Origin: Candidatus Nomurabacteria bacterium
Lineage (GTDB): Bacteria > Patescibacteriota > Minisyncoccia > Phycocordibacterales > UBA9973
Length of the DNA: 13,263 nucleotides
Reading direction: 5' to 3'
Assembly: GCA_023267245.1 (NCBI GenBank)
Contig: JAHFNP010000011.1
Location: 1-13,263, forward strand
Shown here: piece by piece, positions 1-7,068 of the stretch
Position numbering within the stretch: position 1 is the first letter of the stretch
Layout: each line of letters opens with the position of its first letter
Made by a program: the position numbers and the translations under genes
The notes under the pieces: model-generated
What the model saw: the letters and a program-made list of their open reading frames with translations, nothing else
What the model was told of the DNA's origin: nothing
Databases searched by the model: none

Positions 1-2
1 AA

Positions 3-713
3 CAGCACCTCGAAGACTTGATCTCAGCCGTCGCTCTAGCTGGTGTCGAAGTCGAAGATGTTATCGCTGCGCCGATCGCGGCAAGCGGAGTAGTTTTAAG
101 CGACAAACAGCGCACAGCGGGCTGCATCTTGGTTGATATCGGCGCCGAGACAGTCTCGATTTCAATATTTGAAAATGGAACAGTTCAATATCTTCATGTT
201 TTTTCAATCGGCTCGACAGATATCACAAACGACATCGCCCTAGGACTCCGAGTTCCACTCGAAGAAGCCGAGGGTATAAAGATAGGTAGCATCATCGGAG
301 ATTATCCTCGTAAAAAATTGGATCAGATTATCGATGCCAGATTGTCAGACATCTTTGAATTAATCGAAAATTATTTAAAGAAAATAAAAAGAAACGGTTT
401 GCTTCCTGCCGGAGTTATTATCATCGGCGGCGGTGCAAACATCGGCGCAGTTGAAGAATTATCTAAAAGCTTCTTGAAGCTTCCGTCAAAAATCGGCGAC
501 GCATACCTATGGGGAAATAATCTAAGTGGAAAGGTCCGAGGCTCTTCTTGGCTTGTCGCTTTAGGTCTTTGCTTTTCAGCAAAAAATTCCAACTCAATGA
601 TCGGAGGAAGTTCATTCAAAAAAACAGCCAAGGATATCAAAAATTTCTTCAAATCAATCACTAATCAACTAATTCCTTTTCTTTTTCTTTTTTTAAAATT
701 TTTGCTATTATAG
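3..713 (+). CDS. ftsA: Cell division protein FtsA, C-terminal part (5' end outside window)
   Basis: FtsA is the actin-like ATPase that tethers FtsZ filaments to the inner face of the membrane and recruits the division machinery. The frame is open from the first bases of the window (it reads QHLEDLISAV), so the TTG at 18 is not a real start and the gene begins upstream. Visible are the FtsA-typical stretch EVEDVIAAPIAA, a phosphate-2-like motif DIGAETVSISIFENG, and the adenosine-binding motif VIIIGGGANI, followed by the usual late segment GSSWLVALGLCF. The phosphate-2 motif differs from the common DIGGGT form. The C-terminus begins like a normal membrane-targeting helix (IKNFFKSI) but then runs into a strongly hydrophobic tail, IPFLFLFLKFLLL, encoded by T-rich DNA. 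ftsZ follows after 36 bases. Family assignment is secure from the motifs and the ftsZ neighbour. Confidence 0.93.
   Translation, partial: QHLEDLISAVALAGVEVEDVIAAPIAASGVVLSDKQRTAGCILVDIGAETVSISIFENGTVQYLHVFSIGSTDITNDIALGLRVPLEEAEGIKIGSIIGDYPRKKLDQIIDARLSDIFELIENYLKKIKRNGLLPAGVIIIGGGANIGAVEELSKSFLKLPSKIGDAYLWGNNLSGKVRGSSWLVALGLCFSAKNSNSMIGGSSFKKTAKDIKNFFKSITNQLIPFLFLFLKFLLL
703..711 (+). promoter_or_regulatory. Possible extended -10 promoter for ftsZ
   Basis: The sequence TGCTATTAT fits an extended -10 element (TGn followed by TATTAT) and ends about 38 bases before the ftsZ start, inside the last codons of ftsA. There is no good -35 hexamer at the usual distance. AT-rich DNA produces such matches by chance, so this is only a candidate for separate ftsZ expression. 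Confidence 0.25.
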
Positions 714-749
714 GCCTATAAGTTTTAATTATTAATAGATTACTTAATT

Positions 750-1910
750 ATGCCTAAAATAAACCCAGAAATAGAGACATTTGCGAGAATTAAAGTTATC
801 GGAGTTGGCGGTTCCGGTGCCAATGTTGTGAACCACATGATCAATTCGAAAGTTAAAGGAGTGGAATTTATCGTGATGAATACGGATACACAAGACTTGC
901 ACAAATCCCTGGCTTCCAAGAAAGTCCATTTAGGTAAGAATTTGACCAAAGGTCTAGGCGCCGGCATGAATCCGGAAATAGGCAAAAAAGCGGCGGAAGA
1001 AACCAAAGCTGAAATTCAAGACATGCTCAAAGGCGCGGACATGGTTTTCATTGCATGCGGTCTAGGCGGCGGTACAGGTACCGGTGCGGCTCCGATCGTC
1101 GCCAAGTCAGCCAAAGAACAAGGCATGCTTACTGTCGCTGTCGTCACTAAGCCTTTCTTCTTTGAAGGCAGTCAAAGAATGAAGATCGCAGAAAAAGGAC
1201 TCGAGGAATTGGAAAAAGAAGTTGATGCTATTATCGTGATTCCAAACGACCGCCTACTTGCTATCGCTGAAAAAGACACCGGCTTCAAAACTGCTTTTGC
1301 TATGTGCGATGATGTTTTGCGACAAGCGGTCGAAGGTATCTCCAACCTTATCATCACCCCAGGTATCATCAATGTCGACTTTGCGGATATCAAGTCTGTT
1401 ATGTCGAATGCTGGCTCAGCCCTGATGGGAGTCGGTTCGGCTACAGGCGAGAAGCGAGCTGAAAGGTCCGCCTTCCAAGCGATCAACTCTCCTCTCCTTG
1501 AACTTTCGATCAACGGAGCCAAGGGAGTTTTGTTTGCGATTTCCGGTGGCGAAGATCTGACTATCCACGAGATACAAGAAGCAGCTAAAATAATCACCGA
1601 ATCTATCGACAAGGATGCCAAGGTTATATTTGGAACAATTCAAGACGATTCTCTGCGCAAAGGCGAAATGAAAGTCACTGTAATCGCGACCGGCTTCCCT
1701 ACTGATGCTCCAAAGAAAACTCTTTTCCAAGCACAAGCCCAGTCTACAGTGATCAAAGAAGATCTAGCTTCTCAAAAAAGAGAGATCAATAATACCGGTT
1801 TTACTGATTATGTTAAGAAAATAGAAGAAGAGGAAGAAATCCTTCCTGATTTTGAAAACAGTACTGAAGACTGGAGCGCTGTCCCGGCATTTTTAAGAAG
1901 AAAGAAATAA
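750..1910 (+). CDS. ftsZ: Cell division protein FtsZ
   Basis: FtsZ is the tubulin-like GTPase that polymerises into the cytoplasmic Z-ring at the division site. The 386-residue length is typical. Seen in order: nucleotide-binding start VIGVGGSGANVVNHM (residues 16-30), NTD at 44-46, the tubulin signature GGGTGTGAAP (106-115), the T7 synergy loop NVDFADIKSVM (208-218) that completes the GTPase site of the next subunit, the C-terminal tubulin-fold domain to about residue 320, a variable linker with an acidic run (IEEEEEI), and a conserved C-terminal peptide DWSAVPAFLRR (374-384), which in the family binds FtsA and other partners. All catalytic motifs look intact. The ATG at 750 places the GTPase domain at the usual distance from the N-terminus. 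No Shine-Dalgarno sequence is visible ahead of it. It lies directly after ftsA, the classical division-cluster order, and is followed one base later by trxB. Confidence 0.98.
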   Translation: MPKINPEIETFARIKVIGVGGSGANVVNHMINSKVKGVEFIVMNTDTQDLHKSLASKKVHLGKNLTKGLGAGMNPEIGKKAAEETKAEIQDMLKGADMVFIACGLGGGTGTGAAPIVAKSAKEQGMLTVAVVTKPFFFEGSQRMKIAEKGLEELEKEVDAIIVIPNDRLLAIAEKDTGFKTAFAMCDDVLRQAVEGISNLIITPGIINVDFADIKSVMSNAGSALMGVGSATGEKRAERSAFQAINSPLLELSINGAKGVLFAISGGEDLTIHEIQEAAKIITESIDKDAKVIFGTIQDDSLRKGEMKVTVIATGFPTDAPKKTLFQAQAQSTVIKEDLASQKREINNTGFTDYVKKIEEEEEILPDFENSTEDWSAVPAFLRRKK

Positions 1911-1911
1911 T

Positions 1912-2844
1912 ATGTACGATCTAATTATAATCGGCGGAGGACCCGGCGGTGCGGCCGGCGCGGTCTACGCCGCTCGCAAACAATTAAAAACTCTCTTAAT
2001 CACTTCCGACTTCGGCGGGCAAAGCGTCGTGTCGACCGATATCCAAAACTGGATCGGCACAACCAACATCTCCGGCCAAGAACTCGCGGATAATTTGAAA
2101 AAGCACGTCTTGGCTTATGCGAATGATGTCGTAACTGTAAAAGAAGGGGTTATAGTAACATCAATAAAAAAATCACCAGATCAGACTGTGAATATTTTTG
2201 ATGTCACAACTGACCAGAATGAAACATATCAGGCAAAAACTGTTTTGATCAGCAGCGGATCCGGCCATCGACGGCTTGAAGCCCTCGGCGCGGACCGCCT
2301 CGAACACAAGGGACTTACTTACTGCGCATCATGCGACGGGCCTCTTTTTACCGATATGGATGTCGCTGTTATCGGCGGAGGCAATTCCGCATTTGAAACT
2401 GCCGCCCAGCTCCTCGCTTACACAAAAAGCGTCACCTTGATCCACCGCAATCAGAATTATCGAGCGGACCCTATCACTGTGAAAAAAGTTTTATCTCATC
2501 CGAAGATGCATGATTTGCTGAATGTTGATATTCTGGAAATCAAAGGAGATAAATTTGTAGACGGAATTGTTTATAAAGAAAAGAATAGCGAAACTAAGGA
2601 ATTGAAAGTTGCCGGTATTTTCGTTGAAATCGGCCAGATCCCAAATACTGCTTTTGCAAAAGACATAGTTGACCTAGATGAATACAACCGCATAAAAATA
2701 GATCCATGGACGGGCAAATCATCAACTCCCGGCATCTGGGCCGCCGGCGACTGTACAAATATCCTCTATCACCAAAACAACATCGCTACAGGAGACGCAG
2801 TTAAAGCAGTCGAAGACCTTTATCTTTACCTTCACGCAAAATAA
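1912..2844 (+). CDS. trxB: Thioredoxin reductase-like FAD/NAD(P)H disulfide oxidoreductase
   Basis: This flavoprotein should pass electrons from NAD(P)H through FAD to a CxxC pair and on to thioredoxin or a similar partner in the cytoplasm. The 310-residue length fits low-molecular-weight thioredoxin reductase. Visible are the FAD-binding GGGPGGAAGA (8-17), the redox motif CASCDGP (C138, C141; CATC or CPHC is more usual), the NAD(P)H-binding GGGNSAFE (155-162), the segment HRNQNYRAD (178-186) whose two Arg suggest NADPH preference, and the C-terminal FAD motif GIWAAGDCTN (274-283). The ending resembles the flavoprotein part of AhpF as much as TrxB, so the electron acceptor is uncertain; no AhpC or thioredoxin gene lies in the window. 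The ATG follows the ftsZ stop by one base, so the two are almost certainly co-transcribed and perhaps translationally coupled. Confidence 0.92.
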   Translation: MYDLIIIGGGPGGAAGAVYAARKQLKTLLITSDFGGQSVVSTDIQNWIGTTNISGQELADNLKKHVLAYANDVVTVKEGVIVTSIKKSPDQTVNIFDVTTDQNETYQAKTVLISSGSGHRRLEALGADRLEHKGLTYCASCDGPLFTDMDVAVIGGGNSAFETAAQLLAYTKSVTLIHRNQNYRADPITVKKVLSHPKMHDLLNVDILEIKGDKFVDGIVYKEKNSETKELKVAGIFVEIGQIPNTAFAKDIVDLDEYNRIKIDPWTGKSSTPGIWAAGDCTNILYHQNNIATGDAVKAVEDLYLYLHAK

Positions 2845-2846
2845 AA

Positions 2847-3386
2847 CTAACGCCGGCAAACATAGAAAAAAGCTGGTGGCGTATTGAGAAATGTAAATCG
2901 TAATTTTACATCTGAAAAATACTGTTTCAACAAACTTAAAGATTCAGGGAAATATTGAAATTGAAGAAAAACTCCACCTGGAGTTAAACTCTTTACGGCA
3001 GTGGAAATCAATTCAGATTTGATATTTTTTTCTAAATTAGAAAGCGGTATTCCTGAAATAATATATTCGACTTTTTTATTATCCAGGTATTTTGATATGC
3101 TTGTAACAGAATCATGAACAAGAGTGATCCTATGGTCTTTTATCTTTTTGAGCTTTTCTATAAACACCTGATCAATCTCGAAAACAATAAGCCTAGCATC
3201 AGGATGCATCCTTTTTAGGATTTCTTCGGTAAAAGAACCGCTTCCGGCGCCGAGCTCTAAAATAATCCTAGCCTTATCGAAATCAACTTCTGAAAGCATA
3301 TCTTCAACTAAGAAAATAGAGCTAGGGAATATAGCTCCGACTTGTTTCCATTTTTTAAAAAATTGAACAATGAATGAGTTTTTCAT
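2847..3386 (-). CDS. SAM-dependent methyltransferase, PmtA/rRNA-dimethylase-like
   Basis: A 179-residue class I methyltransferase. The AdoMet-binding motif I is ELGAGSGSFTEEIL (44-57), followed by an acidic motif II at VFEIDQ (68-73) and a motif IV-like segment SGIPLSNL (111-118). The N-terminal QVGAIFPSSIFLVEDM (15-30), the SGIPL motif, and the C-terminal PPAFFYVCRR resemble phosphatidylethanolamine N-methyltransferases of the PmtA type and related proteins, which in turn resemble KsgA-type rRNA dimethylases. The substrate could therefore be a phospholipid headgroup, RNA or another molecule; the sequence alone does not decide. The gene converges on trxB with two bases between their stops. 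A weak Shine-Dalgarno-like AAGGG lies about 8 bases ahead of the ATG, one of the few in the window. Confidence 0.8.
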   Translation of the reverse strand: MKNSFIVQFFKKWKQVGAIFPSSIFLVEDMLSEVDFDKARIILELGAGSGSFTEEILKRMHPDARLIVFEIDQVFIEKLKKIKDHRITLVHDSVTSISKYLDNKKVEYIISGIPLSNLEKNIKSELISTAVKSLTPGGVFLQFQYFPESLSLLKQYFSDVKLRFTFLNTPPAFFYVCRR

Positions 3387-3400
3387 AAATAATACCCTTA

Positions 3401-3409
3401 ACTATAACA
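3401..3409 (-). promoter_or_regulatory. Candidate extended -10 promoter of the methyltransferase gene
   Basis: On the minus strand the sequence reads TGTTATAGT, a good extended -10 element, in the short gap between the upstream terminator and the methyltransferase ATG. Transcription would start about 8 bases before the ATG, giving a nearly leaderless message. No convincing -35 is seen. The location just downstream of a terminator supports a separate transcription start. Confidence 0.4.
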
Positions 3410-3417
3410 CAAAATAA

Positions 3418-3448
3418 AAAACCTCTTCATTAAAAATGAAGAGGTTTT
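3418..3448 (-). terminator. Intrinsic terminator of the 156-aa gene
   Basis: The inverted repeat AAAACCTCTTCATT / AATGAAGAGGTTTT has 14-base arms around a three-base loop (AAA). On the minus strand it is followed by the T-rich run TTTTTATTTT. It begins 13 bases after the stop codon of the gene at 3461-3931, as expected for a rho-independent terminator. Confidence 0.88.
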
Positions 3449-3460
3449 AAGCATAAATAC

Positions 3461-3931
3461 TTAAGCAGAAAAATTCAGGCCGATTGTCTTTCCGGGCTCT
3501 TGTATGAAACCGTGGCCTACAAAAAAATCTCCTGGCACTACTGGCGGCATAAGATGAATAACCGGGAAAGAATTTTCTTTAGACTTTTCGAGATCTATTA
3601 TTTTTGCAATTTCCTCGCCTAGCCAATCAAAAATTCGTTCTGGGTTGACTATTTTAGCCTTTTCAGAAATACCAGTGATTTTTACAAAATCATCAAATAG
3701 ATCTTTGAGTTTTTGACCGTCCCCCACATCACCCTTGATGCCTTTGGTGAAAAAACTAAAAAATCTTTCCTCATTTGTTGTGTTATCGATTAGCCTTCCG
3801 CAACCTATCCAATTTCGCCTGTAGCGAAGTTGATCGCCTTTTTGACGGCTGCCACCCAGCCATCCTTCATTTTTAGTATCTCCCTGAATAAGGAGCTTGT
3901 ACTTCTTGCCTGATAAAATAATGCTTTTCAT
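3461..3931 (-). CDS. Hypothetical protein, 156 aa, unrecognised
   Basis: I do not recognise this protein. It is a soluble, mixed-charge protein with no signal peptide or membrane segment. The N-terminus (MKSIILSGKKYKLLIQGD) looks like two beta strands, and is followed by a Gly/Arg/Trp-rich part (EGWLGG, YRRNWIGCGRL; residues about 22-47). The middle is probably helical (about 67-118). The Pro- and Gly-rich end contains VIHLMPPVVPGDFFVGHGF and finishes in GKTIGLNFSA. Only one Cys is present, so a metal-binding zinc ribbon is unlikely. The gene has a candidate promoter upstream and its own strong terminator, with another terminator upstream separating it from the RNR operon, so it appears to be a single-gene transcription unit. 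Codon use and base composition do not stand out from the neighbours. The coding call is strong from the clean frame and flanking signals; the function is unknown. Confidence 0.8.
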   Translation of the reverse strand: MKSIILSGKKYKLLIQGDTKNEGWLGGSRQKGDQLRYRRNWIGCGRLIDNTTNEERFFSFFTKGIKGDVGDGQKLKDLFDDFVKITGISEKAKIVNPERIFDWLGEEIAKIIDLEKSKENSFPVIHLMPPVVPGDFFVGHGFIQEPGKTIGLNFSA

Positions 3932-3966
3932 AGTATTTAGTTTTAAATTAGAACTTTTCTGGATTT

Positions 3967-3994
3967 AGACTAACATAAAAAACTATTCTGTCAA
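3967..3994 (-). promoter_or_regulatory. Candidate promoter of the 156-aa gene
   Basis: On the minus strand a perfect TTGACA (3994-3989) is followed after 16 bases by TAGTCT (3972-3967), which is preceded by TGT as in extended -10 elements. The predicted start lies roughly 30 bases ahead of the ATG at 3931. The -10 hexamer matches the consensus at only four of six positions. Confidence 0.45.
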
Positions 3995-3996
3995 AG

Positions 3997-4024
3997 AAAA
4001 AAGCCGAATAAATTCGGCTTTTTT
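3997..4024 (-). terminator. Terminator at the end of the RNR/copper ATPase operon (possibly bidirectional)
   Basis: A hairpin with core GCCGAA / TTCGGC and flanking A and T runs (AAAAAA before, TTTTTT after). On the minus strand it starts seven bases after the stop of the CPXCG gene and ends in a T run, which fits a rho-independent terminator for the five-gene operon. The symmetry would also permit termination on the plus strand, but no plus-strand gene reads into it here. Confidence 0.85.
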
Positions 4025-4030
4025 AAAAAA

Positions 4031-4225
4031 TTATTGATCGATCCCTGTAGCTTGAAAGGAGGAGACTTTGCCGTTCTCGACTTCATAATTGATCTCGATC
4101 GGATTGCAGCAAACTTCGCAGTCTTCGACGTAACTCTGCGAGCCGGCGGAAAGATCCAGAACCATGGAGATCTTTTCTCCGCAGTAAGGACAAGTAAAAA
4201 ATTTTTCTTCGGTTTCATTATCCAT
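4031..4225 (-). CDS. CPXCG motif-containing cysteine-rich protein
   Basis: A 64-residue protein with CPYCGE (12-17) and a second Cys cluster EDCEVCCNPI (34-43). This matches the small CPXCG-type Cys-rich family, whose function is not established; the four spaced cysteines suggest a zinc-ribbon-like metal site. Length and the SQSYVEDC segment agree with that family. It is the last gene of the operon, starting five bases after the stop of the copper ATPase gene and followed by the operon terminator. No Shine-Dalgarno sequence is seen, so translation may depend on coupling to the ATPase gene. The position next to a metal pump makes a metal-related role plausible, but that is inference. Confidence 0.88.
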   Translation of the reverse strand: MDNETEEKFFTCPYCGEKISMVLDLSAGSQSYVEDCEVCCNPIEINYEVENGKVSSFQATGIDQ

Positions 4226-4230
4226 TTTTT

Positions 4231-6240
4231 TTAATTCAAATTTAAGTGAATAAGGCGGCGGGCATTTAAAGCGACGATGACCGTACTAAGAGACATGAGT
4301 ATCGCGCCGACGGATGGTATGAGAGTTATACCGTAGGATATCAGAACTCCGGCCGCCAACGGGATCGCAACGATGTTGTAGCCGGTCGCCCAAACGAGAT
4401 TTTGCGTCATCTTACGATATGTCGCTCTCGAGAGTTTTATAATTTTTACGATATCGAGCGGATTATTTTTCACAAGCATTATTCCGGCTGAATTGATCGC
4501 GACATCCGTCCCCGCACCGATCGCGACTCCGATATCAGCCGCCGCCAAAGCCGGCGCGTCGTTCACTCCGTCTCCAACCATCATCACAACCTTGCCTTCT
4601 TTTTGAAGAGCTTTCACTTTCGCGACTTTTTCTTCCGGCATAATTTCCGCAAAATATTGCTCGATGCCAAGTTCTCTGGCAACAAAACCGGCAGCCGCAG
4701 TAGAGTCGCCAGTAATCATGACAACTTCAAGGCCCATCGATTTAAGCATCTTCACTGCGACGCTCGACTCCGGCCTGATTTGGTCCGCAATGGTTACAAC
4801 GCCGACGATTTGACCGTCTTCTAAAATGTAAACAACCGTCTTGCCGTCTTTGTTCGCGAGATCAATATTATTTTGCAAATCTACGGATAAAATATTTTTA
4901 TCAAAATTGACCAAAACTGCTCCGCCGGCAACAATAGTCTTTGAACCGATCATCGCTCTGACGCCACGGCCGGGCAAAGTTTCAAACTTGTCAATTTTAT
5001 CTATATAAACTTTCAAATCCTCCGCGGCCGAAACTATCGCCCGGCCGACAGCATGCTCCGACAGATATTCAACCGACGCCGCAAGAGAAATAACCTCACT
5101 CAAAGTTCTGCCTTGAGTCGCCCCGCCTAGACTCGGCGAGGCTGGCCAAATATCTATGACTGCAACTTTTCCAAAAGTCAGCGTCCCCGTCTTATCAAAT
5201 AAAACAATATCAGCGCGACGGGCCTTCTCTAAATCCAAACGATTCCGGACAAGGATTCCATTCCGCGCGGCGATACTAGTCGAGATTGAGGATACAAGCG
5301 GCACCGCGAGCCCCAGAGCGTGCGGACAAGCGATAATCAGAACAGCAACCAGCCTTTCTAAGGCGATATTTAGGCCGGTCCCATAAGAGAGCCAAAAAAT
5401 AAAAGTAATAGTACCGGAGAATATTGCAATAATGACAAGATAATATGCGGCCCGATCAGCCAAGACTTGCACCTTGGATTTAGAAGCTTGCGCCTCCGAA
5501 ACTAGTCTCATTATCCCTGATATCACCATATTTTCTCCAACCGAAGTCACGCGTATCTTGAGTGCACCGCCGATATTTATCGTGCCAGCGATTACATTAC
5601 TGCCTATGATTTTTAAAACGGGTTTTGATTCACCTGAGAAAGCTCCCTCATCTGTTTCTGATTCACCCTCTATTACAACACCATCGGCCGGAACTCTCGC
5701 TCCACTGCGGACCAATATAAAATCTCCAACATTGAGTTCTCTGATCGGAACCTCTTCAATCAAATCTGAATATATTAATTCAGCCGTATCCGGTAAGAGC
5801 TTCGCTAATTCGCCCAAGGCACCCTTGGCCCGAGCTATTGATTTCATCTCCAAGTAATGTCCGAGGAGCATGATCGTGATCAGTGTCGAAAGCTCCCAGA
5901 AGAATTCTTGCCCAGAGATAAAGAAAATAGTTGCAAATGAATAAATATATGACGCTAAAATTGCGATCGAAACGAGGGTCATCATGCCAGGCATCCGATT
6001 TTTAATTTCTAAATATGCACCCTTTAAAAAAATAGTTCCGCTATATATTAAAATAGTTGTACCGAGGATGAAAGGCAGCCAGTCGGTAAAGATATTGGTC
6101 TTCGGCTGAAAGCCGAACAATTCTTGAAAAGTTTTAGAAAAGACAAGAACGGGTATTGTTAAAATTAAAGAGAACCAAAAACGCCTCTGAAAATCATTGG
6201 CGCTGTGTCCCTCATGCATTTGATGATCCATATTATCCAT
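4231..6240 (-). CDS. copB: Copper-translocating P1B-type ATPase (CopB-like, CPH motif)
   Basis: This inner-membrane pump should use ATP to export copper or silver. The 669 residues lack a Cys-type heavy-metal domain and instead begin with a short His/Met-rich tail (MDNMDHQMHEGH). About eight membrane segments are visible: four before residue 131, two at about 264-315 and two at about 612-656. The metal-site motif is CPH (305-307), the mark of the P1B-3/CopB group (CPC marks CopA). The phosphorylation loop is DKTGTLT (349-355, Asp349). Other motifs are the actuator SGES (202-205), where TGES is usual, SEHA (394-397), where SEHP is usual, TGDS (510-513) and VGDGVNDAPA (555-564). The final segment MSLSTVIVALNARRL fits the family. 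Residues about 367-377 (ASPSLGGATQG) are encoded by a GC-rich hairpin and look inserted. The gene lies between the small membrane protein and the CPXCG gene. Confidence 0.95.
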   Translation of the reverse strand: MDNMDHQMHEGHSANDFQRRFWFSLILTIPVLVFSKTFQELFGFQPKTNIFTDWLPFILGTTILIYSGTIFLKGAYLEIKNRMPGMMTLVSIAILASYIYSFATIFFISGQEFFWELSTLITIMLLGHYLEMKSIARAKGALGELAKLLPDTAELIYSDLIEEVPIRELNVGDFILVRSGARVPADGVVIEGESETDEGAFSGESKPVLKIIGSNVIAGTINIGGALKIRVTSVGENMVISGIMRLVSEAQASKSKVQVLADRAAYYLVIIAIFSGTITFIFWLSYGTGLNIALERLVAVLIIACPHALGLAVPLVSSISTSIAARNGILVRNRLDLEKARRADIVLFDKTGTLTFGKVAVIDIWPASPSLGGATQGRTLSEVISLAASVEYLSEHAVGRAIVSAAEDLKVYIDKIDKFETLPGRGVRAMIGSKTIVAGGAVLVNFDKNILSVDLQNNIDLANKDGKTVVYILEDGQIVGVVTIADQIRPESSVAVKMLKSMGLEVVMITGDSTAAAGFVARELGIEQYFAEIMPEEKVAKVKALQKEGKVVMMVGDGVNDAPALAAADIGVAIGAGTDVAINSAGIMLVKNNPLDIVKIIKLSRATYRKMTQNLVWATGYNIVAIPLAAGVLISYGITLIPSVGAILMSLSTVIVALNARRLIHLNLN
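5120..5142 (-). repeat. Palindromic element inside the ATPase reading frame
   Basis: On the coding strand GCCTCGCC and GGCGGGGC pair over eight bases (one G-T wobble) around a 7-base loop, GAGTCTA. The element is GC-rich against its surroundings and translates as part of ASPSLGGATQG, between the strand after the phosphorylation site and the SEH helix, where ATPases tolerate length variation. It resembles an in-frame insertion of a short palindromic repeat; only one copy is present in this window. Confidence 0.5.
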
Positions 6241-6258
6241 TAGTTTATTTTAACATAT

Positions 6259-6546
6259 TTAATGAGACGGGGACGAGGATGAGAAACTTCTAAAGCCCTT
6301 GAATAACATGAGGATGATTATGATTATGGAAAAAACTTGCGGCAAGGCGATAAAGAAACTGAGCAGGATCAGAATCCCAGCGGTAAAATCCATAAAGGCC
6401 GGCAAATTGATCGGAAAAATAAAAACCTTGGCCAGCAAATAAATTCCGGCGACAATAAGAGCGGTCGGAGATAATTCAACCTTATAGACCCTGAGGATCA
6501 ATACAATAGTCGCACCTATATCAGCTAATCCAAGTAAAAGTATCAT
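6259..6546 (-). CDS. Small integral membrane protein, unknown function
   Basis: A 95-residue, very hydrophobic protein. Probable membrane segments lie at about residues 2-19, 27-45, 50-68 and 67-83; the last two are close and may form one hairpin, so three or four crossings are possible. It ends in a Ser-rich tail (FRSFSSSSPSH). No family is recognised. Its ATG overlaps the TGA of the adenosyltransferase gene (ATGA), so translation is probably coupled, and the copper ATPase gene follows after 18 bases. The coupling and the clean frame support a real gene. A membrane role alongside the metal pump or in cofactor uptake can be imagined, but the sequence gives no functional motif. Confidence 0.75.
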   Translation of the reverse strand: MILLLGLADIGATIVLILRVYKVELSPTALIVAGIYLLAKVFIFPINLPAFMDFTAGILILLSFFIALPQVFSIIIIILMLFKGFRSFSSSSPSH

Positions 6547-7067
6547 ATTCTGTATGTTGGGCTTTTTTCATCCAGACCAGCTTCATGATTTGCAAACCGA
6601 GCTAGCGCGTAAAGGACGCTGGAAAGCCTGTTTAAGTAGGCCATAGTGTTCTCTCCAATCTTTACATTTCCTTCTTCTTTAAGGGCGACGGCTCGCCTCT
6701 CAGCCCGGCGGGAGATCGTCCGTGCGATATCGAAAAGCGAGGCAAGCTCAGTCCCGCCGCTGATAAAAAAAGTTTTGATTGGCGGGAGCTTGATCTCAAT
6801 ACTGTCCGTCAACTCTTCCAAGTATTTAACTTTTTCCGCGCTGATGGTCATGTCGGCTCCTGCTAACTCTGCTTGTATTACAAACAAATCTTGTTGAATA
6901 GAATGGACCACTTCTTTATTTTCAGATTTCACTTTGCATAAACCCAGAAAAGAATTGATCTCGTCGATCGAGCCCAAAGTTTCAGTCAAAATAGAACTCT
7001 TTGAAAACCGGTCTTTCGAATTTAAGACTTTGGTCGTGCCACTATCCCCTTTTCTCGTATACAGCAT
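6543..7067 (-). CDS. pduO: PduO-type ATP:cob(I)alamin adenosyltransferase
   Basis: This enzyme transfers the adenosyl group of ATP to cob(I)alamin, making adenosylcobalamin in the cytoplasm. With the start at 7067 the protein has 174 residues, normal for the PduO family. It opens with MLYTRKGDSGTT, which contains the family ATP-binding motif (4-12). Next come GSIDEINSFLG (32-42), FISGGTE (101-107), the Arg/Glu catalytic helix ARTISRRAERRA (115-126) and YLNRLSSVLYALAR (144-157). The in-frame ATG at 7100 would add eleven residues not found in the family and overlap the RNR gene, so I prefer 7067, which sits one base after the RNR stop (TAAAATG). The gene directly follows the enzyme that needs its product and overlaps the next gene by four bases. 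Confidence 0.95.
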   Translation of the reverse strand: MLYTRKGDSGTTKVLNSKDRFSKSSILTETLGSIDEINSFLGLCKVKSENKEVVHSIQQDLFVIQAELAGADMTISAEKVKYLEELTDSIEIKLPPIKTFFISGGTELASLFDIARTISRRAERRAVALKEEGNVKIGENTMAYLNRLSSVLYALARFANHEAGLDEKSPTYRI

Positions 7068-7068
7068 T

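Noticed and set aside
5474..5857. Long open frames antisense to the ATPase, nrdJ, ftsZ and sugar transferase genes
   Set aside because: They mirror well-recognised genes in other frames, have no family-like motifs and arise from codon bias.
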